Below, piece after piece: positions 8,379 through 15,630 of a stretch of 64,000 nt of DNA. This DNA is from Ectothiorhodospira haloalkaliphila ATCC 51935 (lineage in GTDB: Bacteria; Pseudomonadota; Gammaproteobacteria; Ectothiorhodospirales; Ectothiorhodospiraceae), in assembly GCF_000633935.1 (NCBI RefSeq), contig NZ_KK214998.1, positions 1,068,010 through 1,132,009 of the forward strand, written 5' to 3'. The notes beneath the pieces are model-generated. The model worked only from the letters and a program-made list of their open reading frames with translations, was not told the origin of the DNA and did not search any database. The translations under genes and the position numbers were made by a program. The first letter of the stretch is position 1, and the number at the start of each line of letters is the position of its first letter.

Positions 8379-8834
8379 ATGACGCCTCGACAGAAGAGAC
8401 GAATGGCTGGCGTGGCGCTCGTCGTGCTGGCGGTTTCCACCGCCTCGGCCCTGGCCCTGAGCGCCTTCCGCGAGAACCTGATGTACTTCTATGGGCCCTC
8501 CCAGATCGCCCAGGGTGAAGCACCGGGCGAGCGCATCATCCGCCTGGGCGGACTGGTGGAGGAAGGATCCATCCAGCACAACGATACCGACCTGACCGTG
8601 CAGTTCAGCATCACCGACACAGCCCACAGCATCCCCGTGGAGTACGTGGGCCTGCTGCCTGACCTGTTCCGTGAAGGTCAGGGTGTGGTGACCCACGGTC
8701 GCCTGGGCAGCGACGGCATCTTCCGCGCCGAGCGGGTGCTGGCGCGACACGATGAGAACTATATGGCCCCCGAGGTGGCCGCAGCACTGAAGGCCGCGGG
8801 ATATGAGGAACACCCCGGCGAGAAGGCGTACTGA
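8379..8834 (+). CDS. ccmE: Haem chaperone CcmE
   Basis: This 151-residue protein has one N-terminal membrane anchor (about 9-30) and a periplasmic OB-fold. The haem-attachment residue is His124 in VLARHDENYMAPEV, the invariant CcmE motif. CcmE receives haem from CcmC and carries it to CcmF for ligation to apocytochromes. The start at 8379 has AGGAGA just upstream; an upstream in-frame ATG at 8352 is less likely. It opens the plus-strand ccmEFGHI operon and ends 2 bp before ccmF. Confidence 0.95.
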   Translation: MTPRQKRRMAGVALVVLAVSTASALALSAFRENLMYFYGPSQIAQGEAPGERIIRLGGLVEEGSIQHNDTDLTVQFSITDTAHSIPVEYVGLLPDLFREGQGVVTHGRLGSDGIFRAERVLARHDENYMAPEVAAALKAAGYEEHPGEKAY

Positions 8835-8836
8835 CC

Positions 8837-10870
8837 ATGATCGCGGAAATCGGTCAGCTCGCCCTCATCCTTGCCCTCCTGATGGCCGCCGTGCAGGGCA
8901 TCATCCCCCTGATCGGCGCCCATCGGGGCACGCCCGCCTGGATGGCCACCGCTCACACGGCCGTGGGCGGTCAGTTCCTTTTCCTGGCGATCGCCTACAT
9001 TGCGCTCACCTACGCCTTCATCACCCATGATTTCTCGGTGGCCTACGTGGCCAACCACTCCAACTCCGAGCTGCCGTTGATGTATCGCATCTCCGGGGTC
9101 TGGGGCGGCCACGAAGGGTCATTGCTGCTCTGGGCGCTGATGCTATGTGGCTGGTCGCTGGCCGTGTCCTGGCTCAGCAAGGGGTTGCCCACGGACATGG
9201 CGGCGCGCACCGTGGCCGTGATGGGCCTGGTGAGTGTGGGCATCCTCTCGTTCACCCTGTTTACCTCCAACCCCTTCGAAACCCTCTTCCCGGTACCGGC
9301 CGACGGGCGCGATCTCAATCCACTGCTGCAGGATCCGGGTCTGGTGATCCATCCCCCCATGCTGTACATGGGCTACGTGGGGCTGGCCGTGCCCTTTGCC
9401 ATTGCCATCGCCGCCCTTATCGGCGGGCGACTGGATGCCGCCTGGGCCCGCTGGACGCGGCCCTGGGCCACCGTGGCCTGGGCTTTCCTGGGGGCCGGCA
9501 TTGCCCTGGGCAGCTGGTGGGCCTACTACACCCTGGGCTGGGGCGGCTGGTGGTTCTGGGACCCGGTGGAAAATGCCTCCCTCATGCCCTGGCTGGCTGC
9601 CACGGCATTGATTCACTCCCTGATCGTCACGGAAAAGCGAGGGGCGTTCCGCACCTGGACGGTGCTGCTGGCCATCATGGCCTTCTGCCTGAGCCTGCTG
9701 GGCACCTTCCTGGTTCGCTCCGGCGTGCTGGTTTCCGTGCATGCTTTTGCCACTGACCCTGCTCGAGGCGTGTACATCCTCGCGCTTTTGCTGGTGGTCA
9801 CCGGGGTCTCGTTCGCCCTGTATGCCTGGCGTGCCCCCAACGTGCACAGCCATGCCGAATTCAAGCCCGTGTCCCGGGAGGGAGGGCTGCTGGCCAACAA
9901 CGTCATCTGGATGGTGGCCCTGGCCGCCGTCCTGTTGGGCACCCTGTATCCCCTGCTGCTGGACGCCCTGAACATGGGCAAGATCTCCGTGGGACCGCCT
10001 TACTTCAACGCGGTGTTCGCGCCGCTGATGCTGCCCATGATCTTCCTGGTGGGCCTGGGGCCACTGCTGCGCTGGAAGAGCGCTTCCGCCCGGGAGATCA
10101 GCCTGCGCTTCTGGCACACCTTGCTGGCGGCCCTGGCGGTGGGTGTGGTCTTCCCGCTGGCCATGATGGGCAGTACATCGCTGATGATCACCCTGGGCGT
10201 GGGCCTGGCGGTCTGGATCATCCTGGCGTCCGGGCGTGATCTTTACAGCCGGCTGCGCCAGCGCGGCACGCCGCTGACCACCCTGCGCAAGCTGCCTGCC
10301 AGCTACTGGGGCATGACCACCAGTCACGTGGGCTTTGCCATCCTGGTGATCGGCATCACCCTGCTCATGGCCTTCGAGCAGGAGCGTGATGTGCGCATGG
10401 GTCTGGGGCAGAGCCATGAACTGGGTGGTTATACCTACGAGTTGCGGGATGTCTACAACGTGGCCGGCCCCAACTGGGATGCCCTGGAGGCCCACGTGCA
10501 TGTGACCCGCAACGGTGAACCGGTCACCGACCTGTATCCCCAGCGGCGGGTGTACCGGGTGCAGACCCAACCCATGGCCCAGGCGTCATACCAGTCCCGA
10601 TTCACCCGTGACATCTTCGTGGCGCTGGGCGAGCCCATGTCCGGCAACACCTGGTCATTGCGGCTCTATCACAACCCCTTCCAGATGTGGCTCTGGATCG
10701 GGGCCACGTTGATCGTGCTGGGGGGCTTCGTGGCCGCCACTGACCGCCGCTACCGTGTGTTCTCCCGGCGGAGGGCCACTGAGCCGGCCTCGCAACGCAT
10801 CGATAACGCTGGCGGGATCGCTGACCAGGATGCCGCACCCCGGCCTGCCCAACGGAGCCCCTCGGCATGA
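8837..10870 (+). CDS. ccmF: Cytochrome c haem lyase subunit CcmF
   Basis: This 677-residue membrane protein with many helices matches CcmF, the core of the haem ligation complex with CcmH and CcmI. The WWD signature is GWGGWWFWDPVENASLMPWL (about 235-254). Other conserved blocks are GVWGGHEGSLLLWAL and DPGLVIHPPMLYMGYVG with haem-coordinating histidines. Length is close to the usual 640-680. Its stop overlaps the ccmG start. Confidence 0.96.
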   Translation: MIAEIGQLALILALLMAAVQGIIPLIGAHRGTPAWMATAHTAVGGQFLFLAIAYIALTYAFITHDFSVAYVANHSNSELPLMYRISGVWGGHEGSLLLWALMLCGWSLAVSWLSKGLPTDMAARTVAVMGLVSVGILSFTLFTSNPFETLFPVPADGRDLNPLLQDPGLVIHPPMLYMGYVGLAVPFAIAIAALIGGRLDAAWARWTRPWATVAWAFLGAGIALGSWWAYYTLGWGGWWFWDPVENASLMPWLAATALIHSLIVTEKRGAFRTWTVLLAIMAFCLSLLGTFLVRSGVLVSVHAFATDPARGVYILALLLVVTGVSFALYAWRAPNVHSHAEFKPVSREGGLLANNVIWMVALAAVLLGTLYPLLLDALNMGKISVGPPYFNAVFAPLMLPMIFLVGLGPLLRWKSASAREISLRFWHTLLAALAVGVVFPLAMMGSTSLMITLGVGLAVWIILASGRDLYSRLRQRGTPLTTLRKLPASYWGMTTSHVGFAILVIGITLLMAFEQERDVRMGLGQSHELGGYTYELRDVYNVAGPNWDALEAHVHVTRNGEPVTDLYPQRRVYRVQTQPMAQASYQSRFTRDIFVALGEPMSGNTWSLRLYHNPFQMWLWIGATLIVLGGFVAATDRRYRVFSRRRATEPASQRIDNAGGIADQDAAPRPAQRSPSA

Positions 10871-11406
10871 AAAGACTGATGTATCTGCTGCCCATGGGGC
10901 TGCTGCTCCTGCTGGGCCTGTTCCTGCTCATCGGCCTGGGGCTCAATCCGCGTCTGGTTCCCTCCCCCCTGGTGAACCAGCCGGCCCCAGGTTTCGAACT
11001 GCCGGCCCTGGAGGAACCCGAACGCATGGTGGGGTCGGCGGACTTCGAGGGCGAGGTGGTGTTGTTCAACATCTGGGCCAGCTGGTGCGTCTCCTGCCGT
11101 CACGAGCACCAATTGCTGGTGCGCATGGCCGACCGCTACGGCATCCCCATTTATGGACTCAACTACAAGGACGAACGCCGTGACGGCCTGGAGTATCTGC
11201 GGGCCTTCGGCAACCCCTACGTGTGGAACGCCCATGACCTGGAGGGTCGCGTCGGTATCGACTGGGGCGTGTACGGCACGCCGGAAACCTTTGTCATCGA
11301 CGGCGAGGGCCGGATCCGTTACAAGCATGTGGGCCCACTCACCTGGGACAAGGTTCAGGATGACATCCTGCCCCTGGTGGAGCGCCTGCGGAGTGAAACC
11401 CTATGA
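10867..11406 (+). CDS. ccmG: Thiol:disulfide interchange protein CcmG/DsbE
   Basis: This 179-residue membrane-anchored thioredoxin-fold protein has an N-terminal helix (about 5-26) and an active site WASWCVSCRHEH with Cys74 and Cys77. CcmG reduces apocytochrome CXXCH thiols or the CcmH disulfide before haem attachment. The family Gly-Val-Tyr-Gly segment (DWGVYGTPETFVID) with its cis-proline is present. It overlaps ccmF and ccmH by 4 bp at either end. Confidence 0.94.
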   Translation: MKRLMYLLPMGLLLLLGLFLLIGLGLNPRLVPSPLVNQPAPGFELPALEEPERMVGSADFEGEVVLFNIWASWCVSCRHEHQLLVRMADRYGIPIYGLNYKDERRDGLEYLRAFGNPYVWNAHDLEGRVGIDWGVYGTPETFVIDGEGRIRYKHVGPLTWDKVQDDILPLVERLRSETL

Positions 11407-11879
11407 AGGCATGGTGGCCCCTGATCCCGCTGCTGGCGCTGCTGGCCTTCTCCCCCGTGGCCTCTGCCGGTGGGGTCGACCCCACCGATTTCGATGAACC
11501 GGGGCTGGAGGAGCGCTACCGCGCCCTGCTCCATGAACTGCGCTGCACCGTCTGCCAGAATCAGTCTCTGGCGGACTCGGATGCCGGCCTGGCCCGGGAT
11601 CTGCGTCGGGAGTTGCGCACCCAGCTCAACGCCGGCTCCAGCGACGACCAGATCATCGACTACATGGTGTCGAGATACGGTCAGTTCGTGCTCTACCGCC
11701 CTCCGTTCTCGCCCGCCACCTACCTGCTGTGGATCGGACCGTTCGTGCTCCTGGGGCTGGGCTTCGTGGTGCTGTATCTCACCTCCCGCGGCAGCCGTCA
11801 GGGCGCCCGGACCACCGGCGTGGACAGCGCCGCACGCGAGCGGGCCCGGCGCCTGCTGGGTGAAGGAAAAGACGTATGA
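11403..11879 (+). CDS. ccmH: Cytochrome c biogenesis protein CcmH
   Basis: This 158-residue protein has a signal peptide (about 1-22), the redox motif LRCTVCQNQSLADSDAGLA (Cys48 and Cys51) and a C-terminal membrane helix (about 100-125). CcmH presents apocytochrome to CcmF as part of the haem lyase. It is the short CcmH type, with the TPR part encoded separately by ccmI, as in Pseudomonas, rather than fused as in E. coli. It overlaps both neighbours by 4 bp. Confidence 0.95.
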   Translation: MKAWWPLIPLLALLAFSPVASAGGVDPTDFDEPGLEERYRALLHELRCTVCQNQSLADSDAGLARDLRRELRTQLNAGSSDDQIIDYMVSRYGQFVLYRPPFSPATYLLWIGPFVLLGLGFVVLYLTSRGSRQGARTTGVDSAARERARRLLGEGKDV

Positions 11880-13165
11880 CCATTGGTTTCTGGATTGCAG
11901 CCGCGCTGCTGATGCTCACGGCCATCGTCATGGTGATGTGGCCCTTCCTGCGTGGTCGCACCGGGCCGGGCGTGGAAGCACGCGGCCTGAATCTCACCAT
12001 TTACCGGCAGCGCATGGCCGAACTGGATCAGGAACTGGCCTCGGGGCTCATGAACCGGGAGCAGTACGAGGCTGCACGCCTGGAACTGGAAGACAACCTG
12101 ATCACGGATGTTGAGGATGACTCTGAGACATCCTCGCCGCCGAGAGCGGCCTCCCCTCACCGTCAAGGAGGGTTGGTACTGCTGGCCACCGCCATCCTGG
12201 TGCCCATCCTGGCGCTGCTGATCCACTTCCAGCTGGACCATGGCGGCCCGGACCCACGCCAGACCATCGCCATGGGGCAGGCTCCCTCTGCCGGCGGGGG
12301 ATCGGAGCAGGGCGCGAGCCAGCATGATCTTGAGGAAGTGGAACGCATGATCGGCCAGCTCAGGGCTCGCCTGGAGCAGGAGCCGGATGATGCCGAAGGC
12401 TGGGTGGTGCTGGCCCGCACCTACCGCTTTCTGGAACGGTTCGGCGACGCCGCCCAGGCCTACGAGCGGGCCCATGACCTCATCGGCGATGACCCGACCC
12501 TGAACGTGGACTATGCCGAAACCCTGGTGGTGGCCCAGGATGGCCGTGTCTCCACCCGGGCCGCCGGACTGCTGGACACGGCCCTGGAGCAACAGCCGGA
12601 CAACCAGAATGCCCTCTGGCTGGCGGCCATCGGCGCCTTCCAGGCGGGTGACCTGAGCCGTTCTCAGGAGCATCTGCAACATCTTGAAACCCTGGTGGAC
12701 CCTGACACTGGCTCGGCTCGTGCGGTGGAGGATGCACTCCGGGAGGTGAACGCGGCCATGCAGCAGGAGCAGGCCGACAGCGCCCGGACCCCGACTGCCC
12801 CGCAAGGCGATGCCAAGGTTCTGGAGGTCACCATCGAACTGGATGATGCCCTGGCCGAGCGGCTCTCCGGGGATGAACACGTGATGGTGTTCGCCCGCCC
12901 GGTGGATGGTCCCCGCATGCCCCTGGCGGTGGTCCGCACCGAGGCCCGCTTCCCGCTTCAGGTCACCCTGGAAGACGGCGGTGGCATGGGCATGGCCGCA
13001 CAGAACGCCATGAGCGAGTACCAGTGGATCGAAGTGGTGGCCCGCGTCAGCGAAGGCGGCATGGCCGAGGCACGCAGCGGCGATCTGGAGGGGATCAGTG
13101 ATCCGGTGGATCCGTCGGATCCGGAGGGCCGCGTGAATCTGCGCATAGACCGGGTGCTGCCGTAA
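11876..13165 (+). CDS. ccmI: Apocytochrome chaperone CcmI (TPR)
   Basis: This 429-residue protein has two N-terminal membrane helices (about 2-22 and 95-115) separated by a cytoplasmic loop holding the coiled-coil segment YRQRMAELDQELASGLMNRE. A periplasmic TPR region (about 150-290) and a beta-rich C-terminal domain follow. CcmI binds the C-terminus of apocytochromes c and delivers them to CcmFH. It is the last gene of the operon; downstream lies a REPIN-like palindrome. Confidence 0.9.
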   Translation: MTIGFWIAAALLMLTAIVMVMWPFLRGRTGPGVEARGLNLTIYRQRMAELDQELASGLMNREQYEAARLELEDNLITDVEDDSETSSPPRAASPHRQGGLVLLATAILVPILALLIHFQLDHGGPDPRQTIAMGQAPSAGGGSEQGASQHDLEEVERMIGQLRARLEQEPDDAEGWVVLARTYRFLERFGDAAQAYERAHDLIGDDPTLNVDYAETLVVAQDGRVSTRAAGLLDTALEQQPDNQNALWLAAIGAFQAGDLSRSQEHLQHLETLVDPDTGSARAVEDALREVNAAMQQEQADSARTPTAPQGDAKVLEVTIELDDALAERLSGDEHVMVFARPVDGPRMPLAVVRTEARFPLQVTLEDGGGMGMAAQNAMSEYQWIEVVARVSEGGMAEARSGDLEGISDPVDPSDPEGRVNLRIDRVLP

Positions 13166-13188
13166 GCATCCCGCCATCCTGGACGCCG

Positions 13189-13300
13189 CCCCCTCATCCC
13201 CACCCCCCAAGGGGGAGAAGGGGGCACAGAGCAGGTGGGACCTGGCTACCTGCAGCCTGAGCCCCTCTCCCCCCGTGGGGAGAGGGGTTGGGGTGAGGGG
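13189..13300. repeat. REPIN-like nested palindrome, CCCTCTCC family
   Basis: Two related units (13189-13224 and 13261-13300) of the family CCCTCTCC...GGGGTTGGGGTGAGGG lie in inverted orientation. Between them is a small hairpin GCAGGT-N11-ACCTGC (13231-13253). The arrangement of two REP units facing each other is that of a REPIN. Related units in this window are at 25397-25462, 26079-26115, 28344-28380 and 49305-49330. It sits between ccmI and the next gene and may also stop transcription or protect mRNA ends. Confidence 0.7.
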
Positions 13301-13381
13301 TGGGTGCTGGGATAAGCCCCATGAAATGCAGTAAGCTCACCCCCTCAAGTTACCGCCCGGCACCGATCAGGAGCCTGTTTC

Positions 13382-14608
13382 ATGCCCCCGCAGCCCCCCA
13401 CGCAGCAGAACACACCCACCGACAAGGCACTCCCCCACCGGGATCTGTGCACCGATTGCGGCATCACCCGCACCCACGATCCGCGCCGCTGCGGCCACGC
13501 CTGCCAGTTCATCCAGCCCCGTTACCCGCGAATGGAGGCCCAGGTCCACGGCCGTGCCCGGGACCCGGAGCGGGACGATGAGCTTTTTTTCGGCCCCTAT
13601 CAGTCAATGCACCAGGCCGCGCTGCAACCGCCCCGGGAAGGCGCCCAATGGACGGGGATCACCACCCGCCTGGCCGAGCGCCTGCTGGAAACCCACCAGG
13701 TGGATGCCGTACTCACCATGCGGGCCGCCGACGATGATTTCTGGCGCCCCGAACCTGTGCTCGTCACCCGGGCCGAGGACATGGCCCGCTGTCGGGGCAT
13801 GCGCATGGGCTATGCCCCGCTGCTGGCCCACCTGGAACCAGCGCTGGCTCAGGGATACAAGCGACTGGCGGTGATCGGCCTGCCCTGTCAGGTGTATCCC
13901 CTGCGTGTGCTGCAGCAGGAACTGGAGATCGAAGCACTCTACGTGATCGGCACACCCTGCTCCGACAACACCACCACCGAACGCTTCCACGATTTTTTGG
14001 CATTGCTGGCGGATCAACCCGAGACCGTCACCTACCTGGAGTTTCGCGCCGACTACCATGTGGAACTGCGCTTCACCGACGGGCGCGTGAAGACCATCCC
14101 CTTCCTCAAACTGCCCATCTCCAGGTTGCCCAAGGATTTCTTCCCACTGACCTGTCAAACCTGCGTGGACTACACCAACGTGCTGGCGGACATCACTGTC
14201 GGTTACATGGCTGGGCGAGGGGAGCAATGGCTGGTGGTGCGCAATGATCGCGGACGCGAGATGCTGGAACTCCTGGAGGATGAGGTGACCCTCAAGGCAC
14301 CCACCAGTGCCGGCAAGCGTCAGGGGCCGGTGACCGGTTTCATGAAGAACACCGAGCGCGCCGCTGGCGGCCTGCCGCTGCGCAGCATGCCCGACTGGGC
14401 CAGGCCCATCGCTGCCTTTTTCATGCCCCGCATCGGCCCCCGCGGCCTGGAATTCGCCCGCGCCCGTGTGGAGATGAAGGCGGTGGAGACGGTCCTTCAC
14501 CTGCGTCGCGCCATGCCCAAGCGCATGCACAACATGATACCGGATCATGTGTGGCGCCTGGTGGAACCTTATGGACTGGAGCCGAAAGAGGGGGAACGGG
14601 GACGTTAA
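13382..14608 (+). CDS. BciB/HCAR-family F420-type Fe-S flavoprotein
   Basis: The 408-residue protein belongs to the coenzyme F420 hydrogenase/dehydrogenase beta-subunit family and most resembles the BciB/HCAR branch. Those enzymes reduce the 8-vinyl group of divinyl chlorophyllide (BciB) or 7-hydroxymethyl chlorophyll a in plants (HCAR), using ferredoxin. Supporting segments are the Fe-S binding cysteines Cys23, Cys26, Cys37 and Cys41, then FFGPYQ, GAQWTGITT, GLPCQVYPLR, YVIGTPCSDN, YHVELRFTDG and CQTCVDYTNVLADITVGYM. From memory all have clear counterparts in plant HCAR. AGGAGCCTG precedes the ATG. It is alone, not in a photosynthesis cluster. A bacteriochlorophyll role is inference; other F420-type reductases remain possible. 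Confidence 0.7.
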   Translation: MPPQPPTQQNTPTDKALPHRDLCTDCGITRTHDPRRCGHACQFIQPRYPRMEAQVHGRARDPERDDELFFGPYQSMHQAALQPPREGAQWTGITTRLAERLLETHQVDAVLTMRAADDDFWRPEPVLVTRAEDMARCRGMRMGYAPLLAHLEPALAQGYKRLAVIGLPCQVYPLRVLQQELEIEALYVIGTPCSDNTTTERFHDFLALLADQPETVTYLEFRADYHVELRFTDGRVKTIPFLKLPISRLPKDFFPLTCQTCVDYTNVLADITVGYMAGRGEQWLVVRNDRGREMLELLEDEVTLKAPTSAGKRQGPVTGFMKNTERAAGGLPLRSMPDWARPIAAFFMPRIGPRGLEFARARVEMKAVETVLHLRRAMPKRMHNMIPDHVWRLVEPYGLEPKEGERGR

Positions 14609-14611
14609 TCC

Positions 14612-15538
14612 CTACCCGCCAGAGCGGGCACCGGGCAGTGCTTCCCTGGCCAGTTTCCGCCCCAGGGCGATCACCGGCCCCGCCCGGTGAAACTCGTGGA
14701 TCATGCAGACATTCTTGGGCACGCTGATCACCAGGTCCGGTCGGAAGACCGCCAGATGCTGCCGGGTGATGGCCGCCTGCATGGTATCCAGGGAGCGCAT
14801 CAACACCTCGGACAGGGCCAGCCCTTCGGCGGCCGATGGACTGGTGTCGTTGCCGAAGGACTCCACATAGCCACGCATCCGCTGTAACAGCCCATTCTTG
14901 TTCTGGGTCGCCCCCCGACCATCGGATTCCGGTTCAGACTCGGGGGCTGGACCGTTCACGTCCACCACAATGGTCAGGTCCGTCAGCGTGCGCAGCGTGG
15001 GCGCCACCGGCACCGGATTGAGCAGCCCCCCATCCACCAGCGTGCGTCCCCGGTAGCGATGTGGCGTGAAGACCGCCGGGATGGCAATGGAGGCGCGGAT
15101 GGCATCGAACAGGGAACCATCGCTCATCCATACCTCCCGGCCCCGATCGATGTCCACGGCCACGGCCGTGTAGCTGATGGGCAGGTGCTCGATATCACTC
15201 TCCCCCACCAGCTCCTTGAGCTTCTTCATCAGCTTGTCGCCGCGGATGATCCCGCCCCCGGAAAAACTCCAGTCCAGCAGACCCAGCACATCCGACTGCT
15301 CCAGACCCGTGACCCATTCCGCGTAGGTATCCAGCTCCCCCAGGGCATAAATCCCCCCGACCAGCGCCCCCATGGAACTGCCGGCGATGGCACGGATCTC
15401 ATAGCCCTGAGCCTCCAGCTCCTGGATCACACCAATATGCGCCAGCCCGCGGGCTCCGCCAGAGCCCAGCACCAGGGAAACCGTGCGAGCGTTGGACGAA
15501 ATGGGCAAGGAGTCTGCTGCATTCATGCTGGATGGCAC
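14612..15538 (-). CDS. Patatin-like phospholipase, RssA type
   Basis: This 308-residue patatin-fold serine hydrolase has the oxyanion loop GSGGARG (residues 25-31), the nucleophile elbow GSSMG (Ser55) and the catalytic Asp in VDGGLLNPVPV (about residue 185). Patatins use a Ser-Asp dyad to hydrolyse lipid acyl esters. There is no signal peptide or transmembrane helix, so it is cytoplasmic or peripheral. The start may be ATG 15538 or ATG 15526; neither has a strong Shine-Dalgarno. It is convergent with the BciB-like gene, whose stop is 3 bp away. Substrate unknown. Confidence 0.88.
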   Translation of the reverse strand: MPSSMNAADSLPISSNARTVSLVLGSGGARGLAHIGVIQELEAQGYEIRAIAGSSMGALVGGIYALGELDTYAEWVTGLEQSDVLGLLDWSFSGGGIIRGDKLMKKLKELVGESDIEHLPISYTAVAVDIDRGREVWMSDGSLFDAIRASIAIPAVFTPHRYRGRTLVDGGLLNPVPVAPTLRTLTDLTIVVDVNGPAPESEPESDGRGATQNKNGLLQRMRGYVESFGNDTSPSAAEGLALSEVLMRSLDTMQAAITRQHLAVFRPDLVISVPKNVCMIHEFHRAGPVIALGRKLAREALPGARSGG

Positions 15539-15548
15539 CGTCGAATTG

Positions 15549-15554
15549 TATAAT
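15549..15554 (+). promoter_or_regulatory. Candidate -10 box for the MscK-type gene
   Basis: A perfect TATAAT lies 77 bp upstream of the mechanosensitive channel start, in the short AT-rich gap between divergent genes. No good -35 hexamer is seen 17 bp upstream, so this is only suggestive. Confidence 0.35.
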
Positions 15555-15630
15555 CACAAGATAATTTAAACGGCGGCATTACGGATACCCCGGTAGCACA
15601 ATGCCACTCTTGCCCTCCTCCCGGAATACC

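Noticed and set aside
9143-10570. 475-codon minus-strand frame opposite ccmF
   Set aside because: Extreme His/Gln/Gly composition typical of antisense frames; ccmF is certain on the plus strand.
13556-13620. Possible slippery run (TTTTTTT) inside the BciB-like gene
   Set aside because: The frame continues normally with conserved FFGPYQ on both sides, so no frameshift is needed.
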